Below are positions 1-10,470 of a stretch of DNA of 64,000 nt, one piece after another; positions within the stretch are counted from its first letter, which is position 1; every line of letters starts with the position of its first letter. The notes beneath the pieces were generated by a model. That model made no database searches. It was not told the origin of the DNA and was given only the letters and a program-made list of their open reading frames with translations. The position numbers and the translations under genes were made by a program. Source of the DNA: Artocarpus heterophyllus (Eukaryota; Streptophyta; Magnoliopsida; Rosales; Moraceae); assembly GCA_025403435.1 (NCBI GenBank), contig CM046341.1:6519462-6583461 (forward strand), given 5' to 3'.

Positions 1-190
1 GGGCTTCCTAAAAGTTATTTTTAACTTTTTGAATTCAAAAGTTACTTCTAAAAATGTTTAGATCAATTGTCAGGAGAGATTTTACTCTCAAAAAGTGCTT
101 CCTATCAAAACTACAAATGTAGCTTCTCAAAAAAGAACTTCTGAAATAGCATGAAACTTATACCAAAGTATCAATAATACATTATGGGTA

Positions 191-300
191 TGTTTGGTTG
201 AATATTTAAATTAAGGCTCGAATCATTTTACTACAGTATTTTCTCTCATAAAAATTTAAATATTCATTCAAATACTCTACTCAAGTACTCGAACCAAACA
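191..300. mobile_element. Small MITE-like inverted-repeat element
   Basis: A 110-bp stretch begins TGTTTGGTT and ends AACCAAACA. Those 9-bp ends are exact inverted complements, and the interior is AT-rich with no coding capacity. Such ends are common in plant MITEs. I could not confirm a target-site duplication, so the class (hAT- or PIF-like) is undecided. Confidence 0.4.
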
Positions 301-1050
301 GGCCATATAAGCTTAAATATAACATTTTTGTAACATTTAAAAATAATTGAAACTATTTTAACTTATTAAAGCTCTTTTAAAAAATAATTTAAATATTTAC
401 TGAAAAGCTATAACTTTTACTTTTTTTTTTTTATAACTAAAAGTACAAACATAAGTTTTGTTAAACCATAGCCTCTTTGGACGCTAGCAACAACAAAAAG
501 GAAGTATGGTTTTAGAGTTCCAAGATGCTTGTGCCATGTGGCAGTTTTTAGTTGGTTAGAGAAAAAAGCTTGTGATGTGGCAAGCTACTGCTGGCTGAAA
601 GACGGATGCACAGGAAAGGATTAGGCTGGCGCACATGGGATCCACAGCTTCAGAAGCATGCCCACACGCTGGGCCCAGTTTTTTTCACTCACTTTTTTTA
701 CTCTTTTGTGTTCCAAATTAATTCCAATTGCCACTCTACTCAATTCACTTACATAATTGAAAGGAAATAATAATTAAAAAGAAAAATAAAATAAAAATAA
801 AATCTAATTAAACTAATATAAAAACAAATAAAAAGCAATTAAAAAGACTCAAAAACTTGCAAAATATTAAGTTAAAAGTATCCAATTTACCAATATAAAA
901 CTAGCTTATCAAACTTGCACACCAAACAAACCATTAAATTCTCGTTAATAACTGGAGTTAATTGTTTCTCTTTTGGAAGAATGTGCATGAACTTTCAAAG
1001 CCGATGGGGCTTATGTGATATGAACACTTGTATAATATGTTTGGTTTACT

Positions 1051-1480
1051 AGTTCAAACCTATTTTATTACAGTGTTTTGTCTCATAAAATTTAAAATAT
1101 TGCTAATTTAAAGTGACAATTCAAACCAAAAATCTAAAACGCTCTTTTAATGGTCACAATGGTTTCATTGTTCTTTGGCCTATAGAATAGAACTATTTTT
1201 TTTTAATGGACATCTACGAGAAATTCATTTTCTATGTCCCTATTGCAATAGAGAATGTTTCACAATTCAAACTAATTTTGTTACAATATTTATCTTATAA
1301 AATTTAAATTGTCACAATATTACTAATTTAAAGTGACAATTCAAACCTAAAGTCTAAAACTCTCTTTCAATAGTCGCAATGGTCTCACTGTTCTTTGGCT
1401 TGTAAAATAGAACCCTTTTTTTTTTTTGGTAATGGACATCTCTAAGAAATCCACTTTCTATGTCCCTATGTACTACAAAA
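1051..1480. repeat. Tandem duplication, two diverged copies of about 213 bp
   Basis: Copy 1 (1051-1263) and copy 2 (1264-about 1480) share the same series of blocks: a TTCAAAC start, a stretch containing CATAAAATTTAAA or its variant, AATTTAAAGTGACAATTCAAACC, CAATGGT followed by TTGTTCTTTGGC or a close variant, a T-run, and a final TTTCTATGTCCCTAT. The offset is 213 bases throughout, apart from small T-run length changes. The copies have diverged by many substitutions, so the duplication is not recent. It lies less than 500 bases upstream of the p24 start codon. Confidence 0.75.
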
Positions 1481-1703
1481 TGTTTTCAAATAATAATAAT
1501 GAGAATGATAATAACGATGATGATGACAACAACGACACAACAGAAATAATCATCAAATAAATAAATAAATCGAAATGATATTTAGTGGTCTAGGTTTTTT
1601 CTTTTTTTTTTGAATATTTAGTTGTCTAGTTGACCCGTGCAAATGTTACACCTTATCTCCAATCAGAGAATGGCACGTCGACTTAGACAGGTCACTTAAA
1701 ATT

Positions 1704-1756
1704 TGGGCCCACTAAAGATACAGATCACAAACTCCCCGCCGAAGCCCAAGCCCAGT
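1704..1756 (+). promoter_or_regulatory. Site II-like TGGGCC and GCCCA elements of the p24 promoter
   Basis: TGGGCC occurs at 1704-1709, and two GCCCA cores lie at about 1744-1755, roughly 170-215 bases upstream of the start codon. Site II (TGGGCY) motifs bind TCP factors and are typical of plant housekeeping promoters, which suits a general trafficking gene. Position and motif are seen; function is inferred. Confidence 0.4.
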
Positions 1757-1920
1757 TCGTCCAACGACGTGTTCTTTCCTTGTCCTCCGAACTTCATCCG
1801 TGTCGTTTTGTCAAGTCCTCGTTGTCGTCCTTCTTTCTTAAGCTCCCAAATTTCTGAGACAACCAGAACAAACGACAACTTTCTCCCCCAAAATTTTCAA
1901 AACGAAGAGAGAGAACAAAG

Positions 1921-4592
1921 ATGGAGAGAAGGTCGAGAATCGGAACCACCATGGCCGGATTTCTGGTGGGTCTTCTTCTCTTGACGAGCTTCGTCGGACG
2001 AATTTCGTCGCTTTCAGTGACGGTAAACGACGTCGAGTGCGTCTACGAGTATGTCGTCTACGAGGGAGACACTGTTTCCGGGAATTTCGTTGTCGTCGAT
2101 CACGATATCTTCTGGAACTCCGATCACCCCGGGATCGATCTCATAGTAAGGCCCATCTCTGATTTCCCCACTCAAATTTCGGTGTTTTCTAGGGTTTCGA
2201 TTGAAAGATTTGATTTTTAAACTGGGTTTTGTGTTGTGATTTGGGATTGATTTGATTCTGTTTGGCGTGAAATTTATTTGATTTTTGCAATGTTTCTGAA
2301 TTTGAGACGGTTTTATTTCCCTAAGATCGAAAATTGAGCTGTTGTGGAGCCCTGAATCTGATATTTGATACTGGGATTGCTAGGATATTGTTGCTTATTT
2401 GTTAGATAATTTAAAAAAATTAATGCTTTTATGAAGGAGAGATTCTTTCACTGCACAACGCAAATGGGAATTTACTGTTGGAAATTTTTATGCACATAAA
2501 ATAATTTGTTAAGGGTGTTTCATGAAGAAAATCTTACATGAAATTTTCCATTAATTAGGAGATTCTTTCTTCTTACTAGGTAATTAGGAACTTTATGTTG
2601 GAAATTTCGTACACATGAAATAGCATGTTAAAACATATTCAATAGAGGCAACACATACCCACGATCTTTGTTTTCCGATTAAAAATTCATTGGAATGAGT
2701 TACGGGCCTTCTAGGTTATAGCTTATTCCCTTAAGGTGGCCTCTCTTTATATTATAATACAAAAATTTTCTTCACTGAGTAAATCCTTTGTACAGAGCTT
2801 ATCACTTCCTTCAGACAAGTTGTCGTATTTAGAGTTGAAATCTAATTGAATTTTGAAATATAATTCTACCATTATTAAGAGTCATAGGTAGATAGTGAAA
2901 GTTTAAAGATATTATCACCGTCATATAACTTTATTCAATTACATTCGGAACATATGGCTTACATGGAAAACAAACTGAATAAAACTAACACCTAAAAGGC
3001 ACAATAAAGGCAATTTTACCCCAGAAAACGGGACCCAAAAAAATGTTCCAGCTCTTGCAAAAAATTATTTTAGAAATCTTAATGTATCTGTTTGGACTTT
3101 TGCTGGATATTAGATTTCCTTCCTGAATACTTTTGTTTTCTATATTTGTTGTCTTTTGGCAGGGAGTTCTTTCAGTAGATTTCTGTTATATATCAGCACC
3201 TATCTTATATCTGTTTGAGCTTCAAGATAGATTTGGGTACCAGAAATTTGGCCTTCCTTAGCTTTCCAAAAGGGAGACTTGGATATCTGACTGTGTGTTT
3301 TCTGTAGGTGACATCTCCTGGTGGCAACACAGTGCACACTTTGAAGGGAACATCTGGAGACAAGTTTGAGTTTAAGGCTCCTCATAGTGGAATTTACAAG
3401 TTCTGTTTTCATAATCCTTACTCTACCCCTGAGACAGTTTCATTCTACATGCATGTCGGTCATATTCCAAATGAGCATGACCTTGCTAAAGATGGTTCGT
3501 GAACTTGCCTTCATTTCATTTTGTGTCTGTGTGTGCTTGCGTTTGCGCTCATGCATTTTTTATATATGCTCCCAAAGTCACTTGTATCAACTGTTTGTTA
3601 TACTTTGTTACTTGATTTATCTTATACGTCTTTGTTTTTTTTTTTTTTTTTAACCCATTGTATATGCCATTTATTGCAGAACATTTGAACCCTATAAATG
3701 TTAAAATTGCCGAGTTGAGGGAGGCCTTGGAGTCTGTTACAGCTGAGCAGAAGTATTTAAAAGCACGTGATACTCGTCACCGTCATAGTAAGTTTTGAAC
3801 TGATAGTCAGAAGATGTTTGTCATACCAATTCATTGCTTTCCTCAGTAAATCTATGTCGATACCTAATTTGGTCACCCCTTCTTATCGGCTGTTAATCAA
3901 TCTTCAATAGAACAGTATCTATTACAGTTGGGAGTTTGAACGTTCAAAAGAGCTTCAATAGAACTCCTGTTTTTTGTAATTTCTTTGCCTCTGCATCTAT
4001 TGGATCTCGCCCAAAAAGTTTTGGAGTCCTTTATAGGGCTCCGCCCCAGCATCTCTTAGAAAGAACCGTGGAATTTTCTCTCCCCCCTTTCTCCCCCCTG
4101 TCCCTATCTTTTGGAGACGGCAAGCAAAATATCTTCTAGGGCAAAAATTTCACCAGTAGGCTTATCCATAATATTGCATATGTCTTGCCCCGCTTGCTTG
4201 GAACAACATGCAAGCATTGCAACATATACCCTGATCTTGAACTGATTTTGACACTCTTTACTGATGAATTTAACCTTGTTTCTTCTCACATATTACACAC
4301 TTCTTAGAGTTTTAAGGGTTGAAAAATTGTTATTTAGCGAATCCCCCGTATCATTAATGCCTCTGTCCATTAGTAAAAGGTTAATTCTCACGTCAGATCA
4401 TCTTTAAGAAGCATTTCTCACCTCACGCAATTTTTTTTTATTTTTTTTCTTGCCACAGCAAATGAGAGCACAAGGAAGCGTGTAATTTTCTACACAGTTG
4501 GGGAGTATCTTTTGCTGGCTGCTGTTAGTACTTTACAGGTTATATACATCCGTCGCCTCTTCAGCAAGTCAGTCGCATACAACCGCGTTTGA
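1921..4592 (+). CDS. p24 beta-type (emp24/gp25L, GOLD domain) ER-Golgi cargo receptor
   Basis: This is a type I membrane protein of the p24 family, which cycles between ER and Golgi in COPII and COPI vesicles and helps sort cargo such as GPI-anchored proteins. Exons are 1921-2145, 3308-3494, 3680-3787 and 4459-4592, all GT-AG, giving 217 residues. Residues 1 to about 30 form a signal peptide. The GOLD domain follows, with one cysteine in VECVYEY and one in KFCFHN, then the LNPINVKIAELREALESV coiled coil. A transmembrane helix at about 184-206 precedes the short tail RRLFSKSVAYNRV. The overall match is to the Arabidopsis p24beta3 type. An in-frame ATG at 1951, in a better context (ACCATGG), would shorten the signal peptide by 10 residues and could be the true start. 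A retroelement complex begins only about 40 bases after the stop, so the 3' UTR is probably interrupted or shortened. Confidence 0.93.
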
Positions 4593-5081
4593 GTCGCCTC
4601 TGTAATGACCGAGAAAATTTCATTAATTACTACCTGTGATGACCCGCCTTTTCAGGCAATTACTTTACTTACTTAAACATCATTACTTAAACAGTAATTT
4701 TACTTACTTAGTGAGAAAAATACTGAAATATATATATTTTTTTAAACAAACGTATTTAAAATTGTTGCGACCTCTGTCGCCATTTAAGTTAAGACCTCGC
4801 TCAACACTTGACTTTAAAACTATTTCAAATCGTTTCTTAAAACTTAATAAGAAGCATTTACTAAAACATAACTTAAAACTTAACTTTATAATTATATTAA
4901 ACAGTTTGTAAATTGTATCATAAACTTTTAAAACATTTTTTCAAACTCTGATTTTAAATAACATAAATAAATGCAAACCTATACAATTACATGAACTTAA
5001 TATCTTGCTTCATACATTTCATTTCATTTACTTTCATACAACATGCATACTTACTTTCCTTTTATACATAAACTATTTATA

Positions 5082-6054
5082 TCATTTTCGGGAGCAGTTA
5101 TCACTTTCGGCTACATATACCCTATTGCCGGAAAGGATACCACTTGCTGGACATACAGATATATACAAAGACAACAAAGCCCAAAACTGTACTAATCCTT
5201 CATCTATGTATATCATAATGCACAAAAATTTTCTTATGAGTTCTTTGTAGTCAAACTCGACTTCAGACATGTCACTATGTTTGGGATCCTTCCCAGAGTC
5301 CTCTTCTTCCTCTTCATCCGAATCAGTAGATTCGTCATTACTCGCAATTATGGGTTCGGGAGGTCTTGGAATAAATTCGAGCTCCTCATTATTGTCACCA
5401 TCATCATCATCATTCTCCTCCATGTCTATTGGGATCTTCTAATAGTGCGGCCACATTCTATTCTGCATGTAATGCCATCATAAGAAAATCATGGACGTTA
5501 AGGTAATTCTTCAAATATTACATTTCCTGCTGGACGGCATCCGAAAGATCTCTCCAAACCAGGTCGCAGATGCGCCGTAAAGGTATTTTCGACGGAATCA
5601 ATGGTACCATAGTACGGCGAAACCTGAGTATGTAATAATCTACGGGCTCACCTATGTATCTTCCCCAGACCAGTTCTATTTGTAGGTACAAGCGACATCT
5701 CCAATCCGCCCACAAAATTGGAATCACCTGTACGTGTATAGCATCTGCTGGGGGTAAGGGTGCGAACTTTGCTAGAATTTGTTCTCTAAAACCTTGTCAG
5801 TCCTTTGGTCGCTCGTCAGGTTCAATCCTCAGCCACCATACTAGTACTTCCCTCAACAACAATCCAGAAGCCAATGAAACCTGGAGGTGCGGTGGCGTAT
5901 GACAGGCATCGAAGATCACCTCAACTGCGTGTAGCCATTCGGTCAGCACCATAGGCTGCCGACTCCTATAGTATCGCGGTGGCATCGCGTATTAGAAAGC
6001 AATACTTGCTCTTCGATCAGCCTTTATGTCATGGTTATGATGTGGCTCCGTCAT
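5082..6054 (-). pseudogene. Gag-like retroelement gene relic, left arm of the inverted repeat
   Basis: Reading leftward from an ATG at 6054, the frame gives MTEPHHNHD and then fragments with SRQPMVLTEWLHAVEVIFDA, WWLRIEPDERP, LPPADA, LWADWR and RDLSDAVQQ. These match the opposite arm and resemble the helical core of retrotransposon Gag (WL..VE..F.AC, A...WW). A strongly acidic C-terminal segment (runs of D and E) follows, then EVEFDYKELIRKF. Stops and frame changes break it, including a stop in place of Q or Y near 5990 and TGA for Trp in KDWQGF. No pol domains follow. The Gag assignment rests on pattern and context only. Confidence 0.6.
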
Positions 6055-6156
6055 ATACTATATTTATTATCGTAATTAACATAACAATGCCATATAAAAT
6101 AGAAACAAAACATTCTAATACTTTAAATCAAACTATCTTACTTAAGCTATAACAGT

Positions 6157-6168
6157 TGGTATCAGAGC
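6157..6168 (+). other. Primer-binding site matching initiator tRNA-Met
   Basis: TGGTATCAGAGC is complementary to the 3' end of plant initiator methionine tRNA and is the commonest primer-binding site of plant LTR retrotransposons. It lies in the loop of the inverted repeat, 142 bases before the ATG of the right-arm gag relic, and points the same way as that gene. An LTR should lie immediately upstream, but the inverted left-arm copy is there instead, which shows rearrangement. Confidence 0.75.
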
Positions 6169-6309
6169 GAAAATCTTGCCATCTTATTGCACATCGTCGT
6201 CTGCTCCACTATCATAGCTCAAGTAAGATAGTTTGATTTAAAGTGTTAAAATGTTTTGTTTGTATTTTATATGGCATTGTTATGTTAATTACGATAATAA
6301 ATATAGTAT

Positions 6310-7068
6310 ATGGCGGAGCCACATCATAACCGCGACATGGAGGCTAATCGAAGAGCAAGTATTGCTTTTCAAGACGCCATGCAACCGCGATATTATGGGA
6401 GTCGGCAGCCTATGGTGCTGACCGAATGGCTATACGTAGTTGAGGTGATCTTTGATGCCTGTCATACGCCACCACACCTCCAGGTTTATTGGCTTTTGGA
6501 TTATTGTTGAGGGAAGTATTAGTATGGTGGCTGAGGATTGAACCTGACGAGCGACCAAGGGACTGGCAAGGTTTTAGAGGACAAATTCTAGCAGAGTTCT
6601 CACCCTTACCCCCAGCAGATGCTATGCACGTCCAGGTGATTACGATGCTGTGGGCGGATTGGAGACAACGATTGTACCTACGAATAGAATTGGTCTAGGG
6701 AAGCTACGTAGATGAGCCCATAAATCATTACATACTCAGGTTTCGCCATACTATGGTACCACTGATTCTGTCGGAAATACCTTTACGGCGTATCTGCTAC
6801 CTGGTTTGGAGAGATCTTTCGAATGTCGTCCAGCAACAAATGCAGTATCTGGGGAATTACCTTAGCGTCCATGATTTTCTTATGGCGATATTACATGCAA
6901 AACAGAATATGGCCGCGCCATTAGAGGATCCCTAGTAGGCATGGAGGAGGATGATGATGATCCTCCCGAACCCATAATTGCGAGTGATGATGAATCTATT
7001 GATTCGGATGAAGAGGACCTTGAGGAGGATCTCGAACATAATGACGTGTTTGGCGTCGAGTTCGACTA
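6310..7068 (+). pseudogene. Gag-like retroelement gene relic, right arm of the inverted repeat
   Basis: An ATG at 6310 starts MAEPHHNRDMEANRRAS, followed by SRQPMVLTEWLYVVEVIFDA. After a small deletion near 6490 the same protein continues in another frame (LLLREVLVWWLRIEPDERPR, LPPADAMHVQ, LWADWRQRLYLRIELV). A TAG replaces Trp near 6698, the frame resumes to LEDP and stops near 6935, and an acidic tail with a TAA follows at 7066-7068. The sequence is clearly homologous to the left arm, but its disabling changes are different. No protease, reverse transcriptase or integrase is attached. It is probably Gag of a non-autonomous or truncated Ty3/gypsy element. Confidence 0.6.
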
Positions 7069-7473
7069 AAAAGAACTCATAAGAAAATTTTTGTGTATTA
7101 TGATGTACATAAATGAGGGATTAGTACAGTTTTGGGCTTTGTTGCCTTTGTATATGTATGTATGTCTGGCAAGTGGTATCTTTTCCAGCAATAGGGTATA
7201 TGTAGCCGGAAGTAATCTCTCGGAAATGATATGAATACTTTATTTATGGAAGGAAAGTAAGTATGTATGTTAGTTATGCATGTAATGTTATGAAGGATGT
7301 AAAAAGGTAAATGAAATGTATGAAGCAAGATATTGAATTCATGTAATTATATAGGTTTGCATGTATTTATGTTATTTAAAATATATGCACTTATGGATTG
7401 GATACTATTAAGTTAATAGTATGTGTTAACATAGTAAAGAAATTATACGATAGGTATATAACGATTGATATCG

Positions 7474-8094
7474 ATGGCGGATACACCCGGAAGACCGATG
7501 AATCCAGATTTAATGGCCATGATCATAGAACTGCAACAGAAGCTCCAAGTTTAGGAGCGGGAAATGCAAGGTTTACGGGAACAGTTAGCTAACCAAAATC
7601 CCGTGCCACCAGTACATATGGACATGCCACCCCCAGTACTACCGCCACAGCAAGCGGAAATAGCAGTCCCAGCTGCTCTAGTAGCATCCACTATCGAATT
7701 TTATGAAAGATTTCAGAGGATGAAGGGCTTACAGGCCTAGCTGCTCCAGGCCCTGGAATTTGATGGATCTACAGACCCATTAGAGGTCGATGATTGGCTT
7801 ACAGGCATAAAAAGGGTTTTGAAATTTATGGGACTTAATGACCACGAAAAAGTCATATGCGTTGTGTTTTCTCTCACTAAAGATACTAGGAGATGGTAGG
7901 AGTCGGTAGAACGTAGAAGAAATGTTGACGAAATGACGTGGCCAGATTTCGTGGAAGAATTTGGCAGAGCTTACTTTCATGTGGAAACTATGACAGCGCA
8001 ACAAGAAGAATTTAATAATTTCAAGCAAGGCAATATGTTCGTAGATGACGCTGTAAAGAGGTTTTATCAGCTAGCACAGCTTTGTTTTGATTAA
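7474..8094 (+). pseudogene. Ty3/gypsy Gag N-terminal region, decayed by three TAG stops
   Basis: A 207-codon frame runs from MADTPGRPMNPDL to a TAA at 8092-8094 with no frameshift, interrupted only by three TAG codons (near 7551, 7738 and 7897). It shows a proline-rich N-terminus, then LEFDGSTDPLEVDDWLTGIKR, FSLTKDTRRW, DEMTWPDFVEEFGRAYF and QQEEFNNFKQGNMFVDDAVK. These are the classic motifs of the retrotransposon Gag domain (PF03732 type). Two of the stops replace likely Gln codons and one a likely Trp. The sequence ends after about the first 200 residues; the zinc knuckle and pol are gone. Confidence 0.8.
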
Positions 8095-8139
8095 GTACCC
8101 TTTCTATCTATAGTGTGAAATGTAGGTATAGAAAGAAAT

Positions 8140-8385
8140 GTATGTATATATATACTTGTGCGTATAATAAAGTGTAAACTTGTATGTTTGGCATGATATG
8201 AATACCTAGGGGTATAGTCATGTATGAATATCTGTGAGCATACGAATGAATACTTGTGTGTATAATATGTTACGTACTTGGGTGTACAATAATGAATATT
8301 AGTATTTATACTATCATTACGTACTTATGTGTACAACGATAAATACTTATGTTTATATAAAGTAGGTACCTGTGTATACTATGCT
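8140..8385. repeat. Degenerate tandem array of TACTTGTGTGTATA-like units
   Basis: Phrases such as TACTTGTGCGTATAAT, TACTTGTGTGTATAAT, TACTTGGGTGTACAAT, TACTTATGTGTACAAC and TACCTGTGTATACTAT recur every 30-60 bases. They look like decayed copies of one unit within the LTR-like noncoding DNA of the element. There is no coding potential. Confidence 0.5.
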
Positions 8386-9058
8386 ATGCAAGAGAATTTA
8401 TGTTTCACGGATAATATGCGATTATCACTTCACGCATGGTATGTCAACCATAATAAATGAACTGGTAAATATATCACCAGAAAGTAAAAAAAATGTCGTC
8501 TCGATTCTTGACTCAAGGAGAGTTTAAGAGATATAGTATGGTCACGGTATGATGTAGACCTAAATAAAATTGTGCAATGGTACGAACACTTGGGGCCCTA
8601 GTAAAGATAAGAAATGATGAAGATAAGCAAAGTTTATAAGAAAGCATAATTGACTCATGCATTTATTTGAATATCTATGTGGGATTTATGGGACTTACTG
8701 GGCGTTAGCTCATTAAGTATTTCATGTTGTACGTATTCCGACGAGAATGTCAGAATAAATCTTAATGATGAGCTGGCAGACAGATGGTGTGTGTAGATCG
8801 GGTATGGAGTCCGCTATTGAATGTTTCTGCTGTGTATATTTTAAGTTGTTTTGAAATGAAACGTTTAAAAAGAAAAATGTTGTAAAAGTAAAAGGAATAA
8901 TTATGTAAATATAAGTGTGTGAAAGTATTTTAGAAATTACCAAAATTAATGTAAGTAAATTATTTATTTTCGTTCCAAAAAAAAAAAGTTTCTTAAATTT
9001 TTGCTTTAAAGAAAGTAAAAAAGAGTTTCATCATAGTCTAAAAAGACAAGATGTGACA

Positions 9059-10465
9059 GCTTCAATATTGTCTAAACTCTTTTGTTTTAGTAAACAGGAA
9101 GAGCCTTGTAGATGGTTTCGGATAATTACGTCACAAATTACGAGAGATTATTACTATATTTATTTCTCCATTGCTAACTATACTTTCTGAGCATTTTTTT
9201 AGCTTTTTGAAATATGGAGTTACTTGACTAATAATAACGCATCAATAGCAGCTTGAAAGCTTCATGGCATCAGAACTAAGCTTTTTCTAAAAGATTTGGG
9301 ACAAAAACAAACCTCATTTTTGTGCTTGTGCCAATATGCTATTCTCTTCTAGATTCCCATAAATAAGAGTGATTTTTCCAAGCCACGTTGAGAACGAATA
9401 AAGAGAGAAGGAAAAGGGGCAGAAAAAGGACACCAGTACGATACATTGAACATTTTATGTAAATACCTCTCTGATATGAATCGATTTAAGATTCTGTTCA
9501 TTTTGTGCTTATTATGAAAGTCGATTTATGCGGTGTTTGATGTGTGAATTTATGCTAGTTTAAATCATGATTGCAGTTTTAAAATGGCCAAAACATCTAC
9601 AATATAAATTTTGTCCTCTTTAAGGGAATGATTTTCAACAGTAAAAATCATTTTTATTTTCATTTTTAGTTTTTCAAACATAAATCCCGTTTTAAATTTG
9701 ATGTGATGTTTTATTTTTGTTTTAAACCTTTATATTTTAAATGTAAAATGAAAATTACAGTTTAAATCGTATAGTTTAAAACTCATAATTTAAACCATAT
9801 TATTCCAAACTTGTACACCAAACGAACCCTTAGAGTTGAAGGCAGTATAAATGGCACAAACTACTTTCACATGCAATAATCTTATTCAATTCTACTCTGG
9901 ATAAAATGTCCGTCAACGTCACTTTTTTCTTATTTTTTGGTTTTGTCCGTATCATATATCATCAAAACATATCACATGATACGGTATACTTTATTCATTT
10001 GCTCAATTCAAATAATGCGAATTATCCCAAAGAAAAAAAGAAATAGAATTATATAATGTGACTAAAGAAGCTCCTTTTTTCTTCTTGGAATGTCAAACAA
10101 ATGCTAACATACATGCACGTATAATTTACTCGTACATAGAGACAACTCAGATATGTCCACCATTATGAATTACCATAGTTATAGACATTTTCTCCCATGG
10201 AAACCCCAAAAAAAGAAAAAGAAAAAAAAGAAACCACTAATGGGGGCTTCCACTGCAGAAGCCTCACTTATAGTTATAAATGGAACTCATTTAGGAATTA
10301 GGACCCAAAAGAACACTTCTTAAGGCACTGTCAATAAAAGATTAAAGGGTGATCTTTCTTAAAGAAAAAAAATAAGGAAAAAAGGTCACAAGGGCAGAGG
10401 ATGCGACGCACCCAGAGTTAATAACTCATATATATAAATATCTCGTAGACGTTGTCCAGAAGAAT
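9059..10465. other. Intergenic DNA between the decayed complex and the young chromovirus
   Basis: No gene is recognisable. The first few hundred bases may be the displaced remainder of the p24 3' UTR. An inverted-repeat element lies at 9532-9831. The rest is AT-rich with A-runs and no sizeable open frame. Confidence 0.5.
9532..9831. mobile_element. MITE-like element with imperfect terminal inverted repeats
   Basis: The left end (GGTGTTTGATGTGTGAATTT and on to GTTTAAATCATG) pairs with the reverse complement of the right end (GTTTGGTGTACAAGTTTGGA and on to GGTTTAAATTATG). The interior is AT-rich and noncoding. A similar right-end sequence occurs near 895-935. I could not fix a target duplication. 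Confidence 0.5.
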
Positions 10466-10470
10466 GAGTA

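Larger units (their letters stand above)
1..1690. other. AT-rich intergenic DNA upstream of the p24 gene
   Basis: No coding gene is recognisable here. The stretch is AT-rich with poly-A and poly-T runs. It holds a small inverted-repeat element (191-300) and a two-copy tandem duplication (1051-1480), both listed separately. A somewhat GC-richer patch at about 480-680 has no open frame or domain I can name. The last few hundred bases should contain the distal promoter of the p24 gene. Confidence 0.6.
4945..7385. repeat. 1.2-kb inverted repeat, arms about 4945-6152 and 6217-7385
   Basis: The reverse complement of 4945-6152 runs parallel to 6217-7385 over nearly its whole length, with roughly nine in ten bases matching by eye. 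The arms include the gag-like coding region, its acidic tail and about 300 bases of downstream AT-rich DNA. The innermost pairing is TTACTTAAGCTAT with ATAGCTCAAGTAA. The loop of about 65 bases (6153-6216) contains the primer-binding site. A transcript through this region could fold into a very long hairpin. Confidence 0.85.
4635..9058. mobile_element. Decayed retrotransposon complex with a head-to-head arrangement
   Basis: The left edge is TGTGATGACCCG at 4635, which looks like the end of a Ty3/gypsy LTR. The right edge is probably ATGTGACA, ending near 9058. Inside are two gag-like relics facing away from each other (5082-6054 minus, 6310-7068 plus), a primer-binding site at the centre (6157-6168), a second kind of gag relic (7474-8094) and AT-rich LTR-like DNA (8100-9058) with a degenerate tandem array. 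No reverse transcriptase or integrase is visible. I found no matching target duplication, so this may be two elements or a rearranged one. It lies within or just past the p24 3' UTR. Confidence 0.65.

Noticed and set aside
1703..1984. 93-codon frame overlapping the p24 leader and exon 1
   Set aside because: It reads exon 1 in the wrong frame and runs into leader sequence; the GOLD protein frame explains the region.
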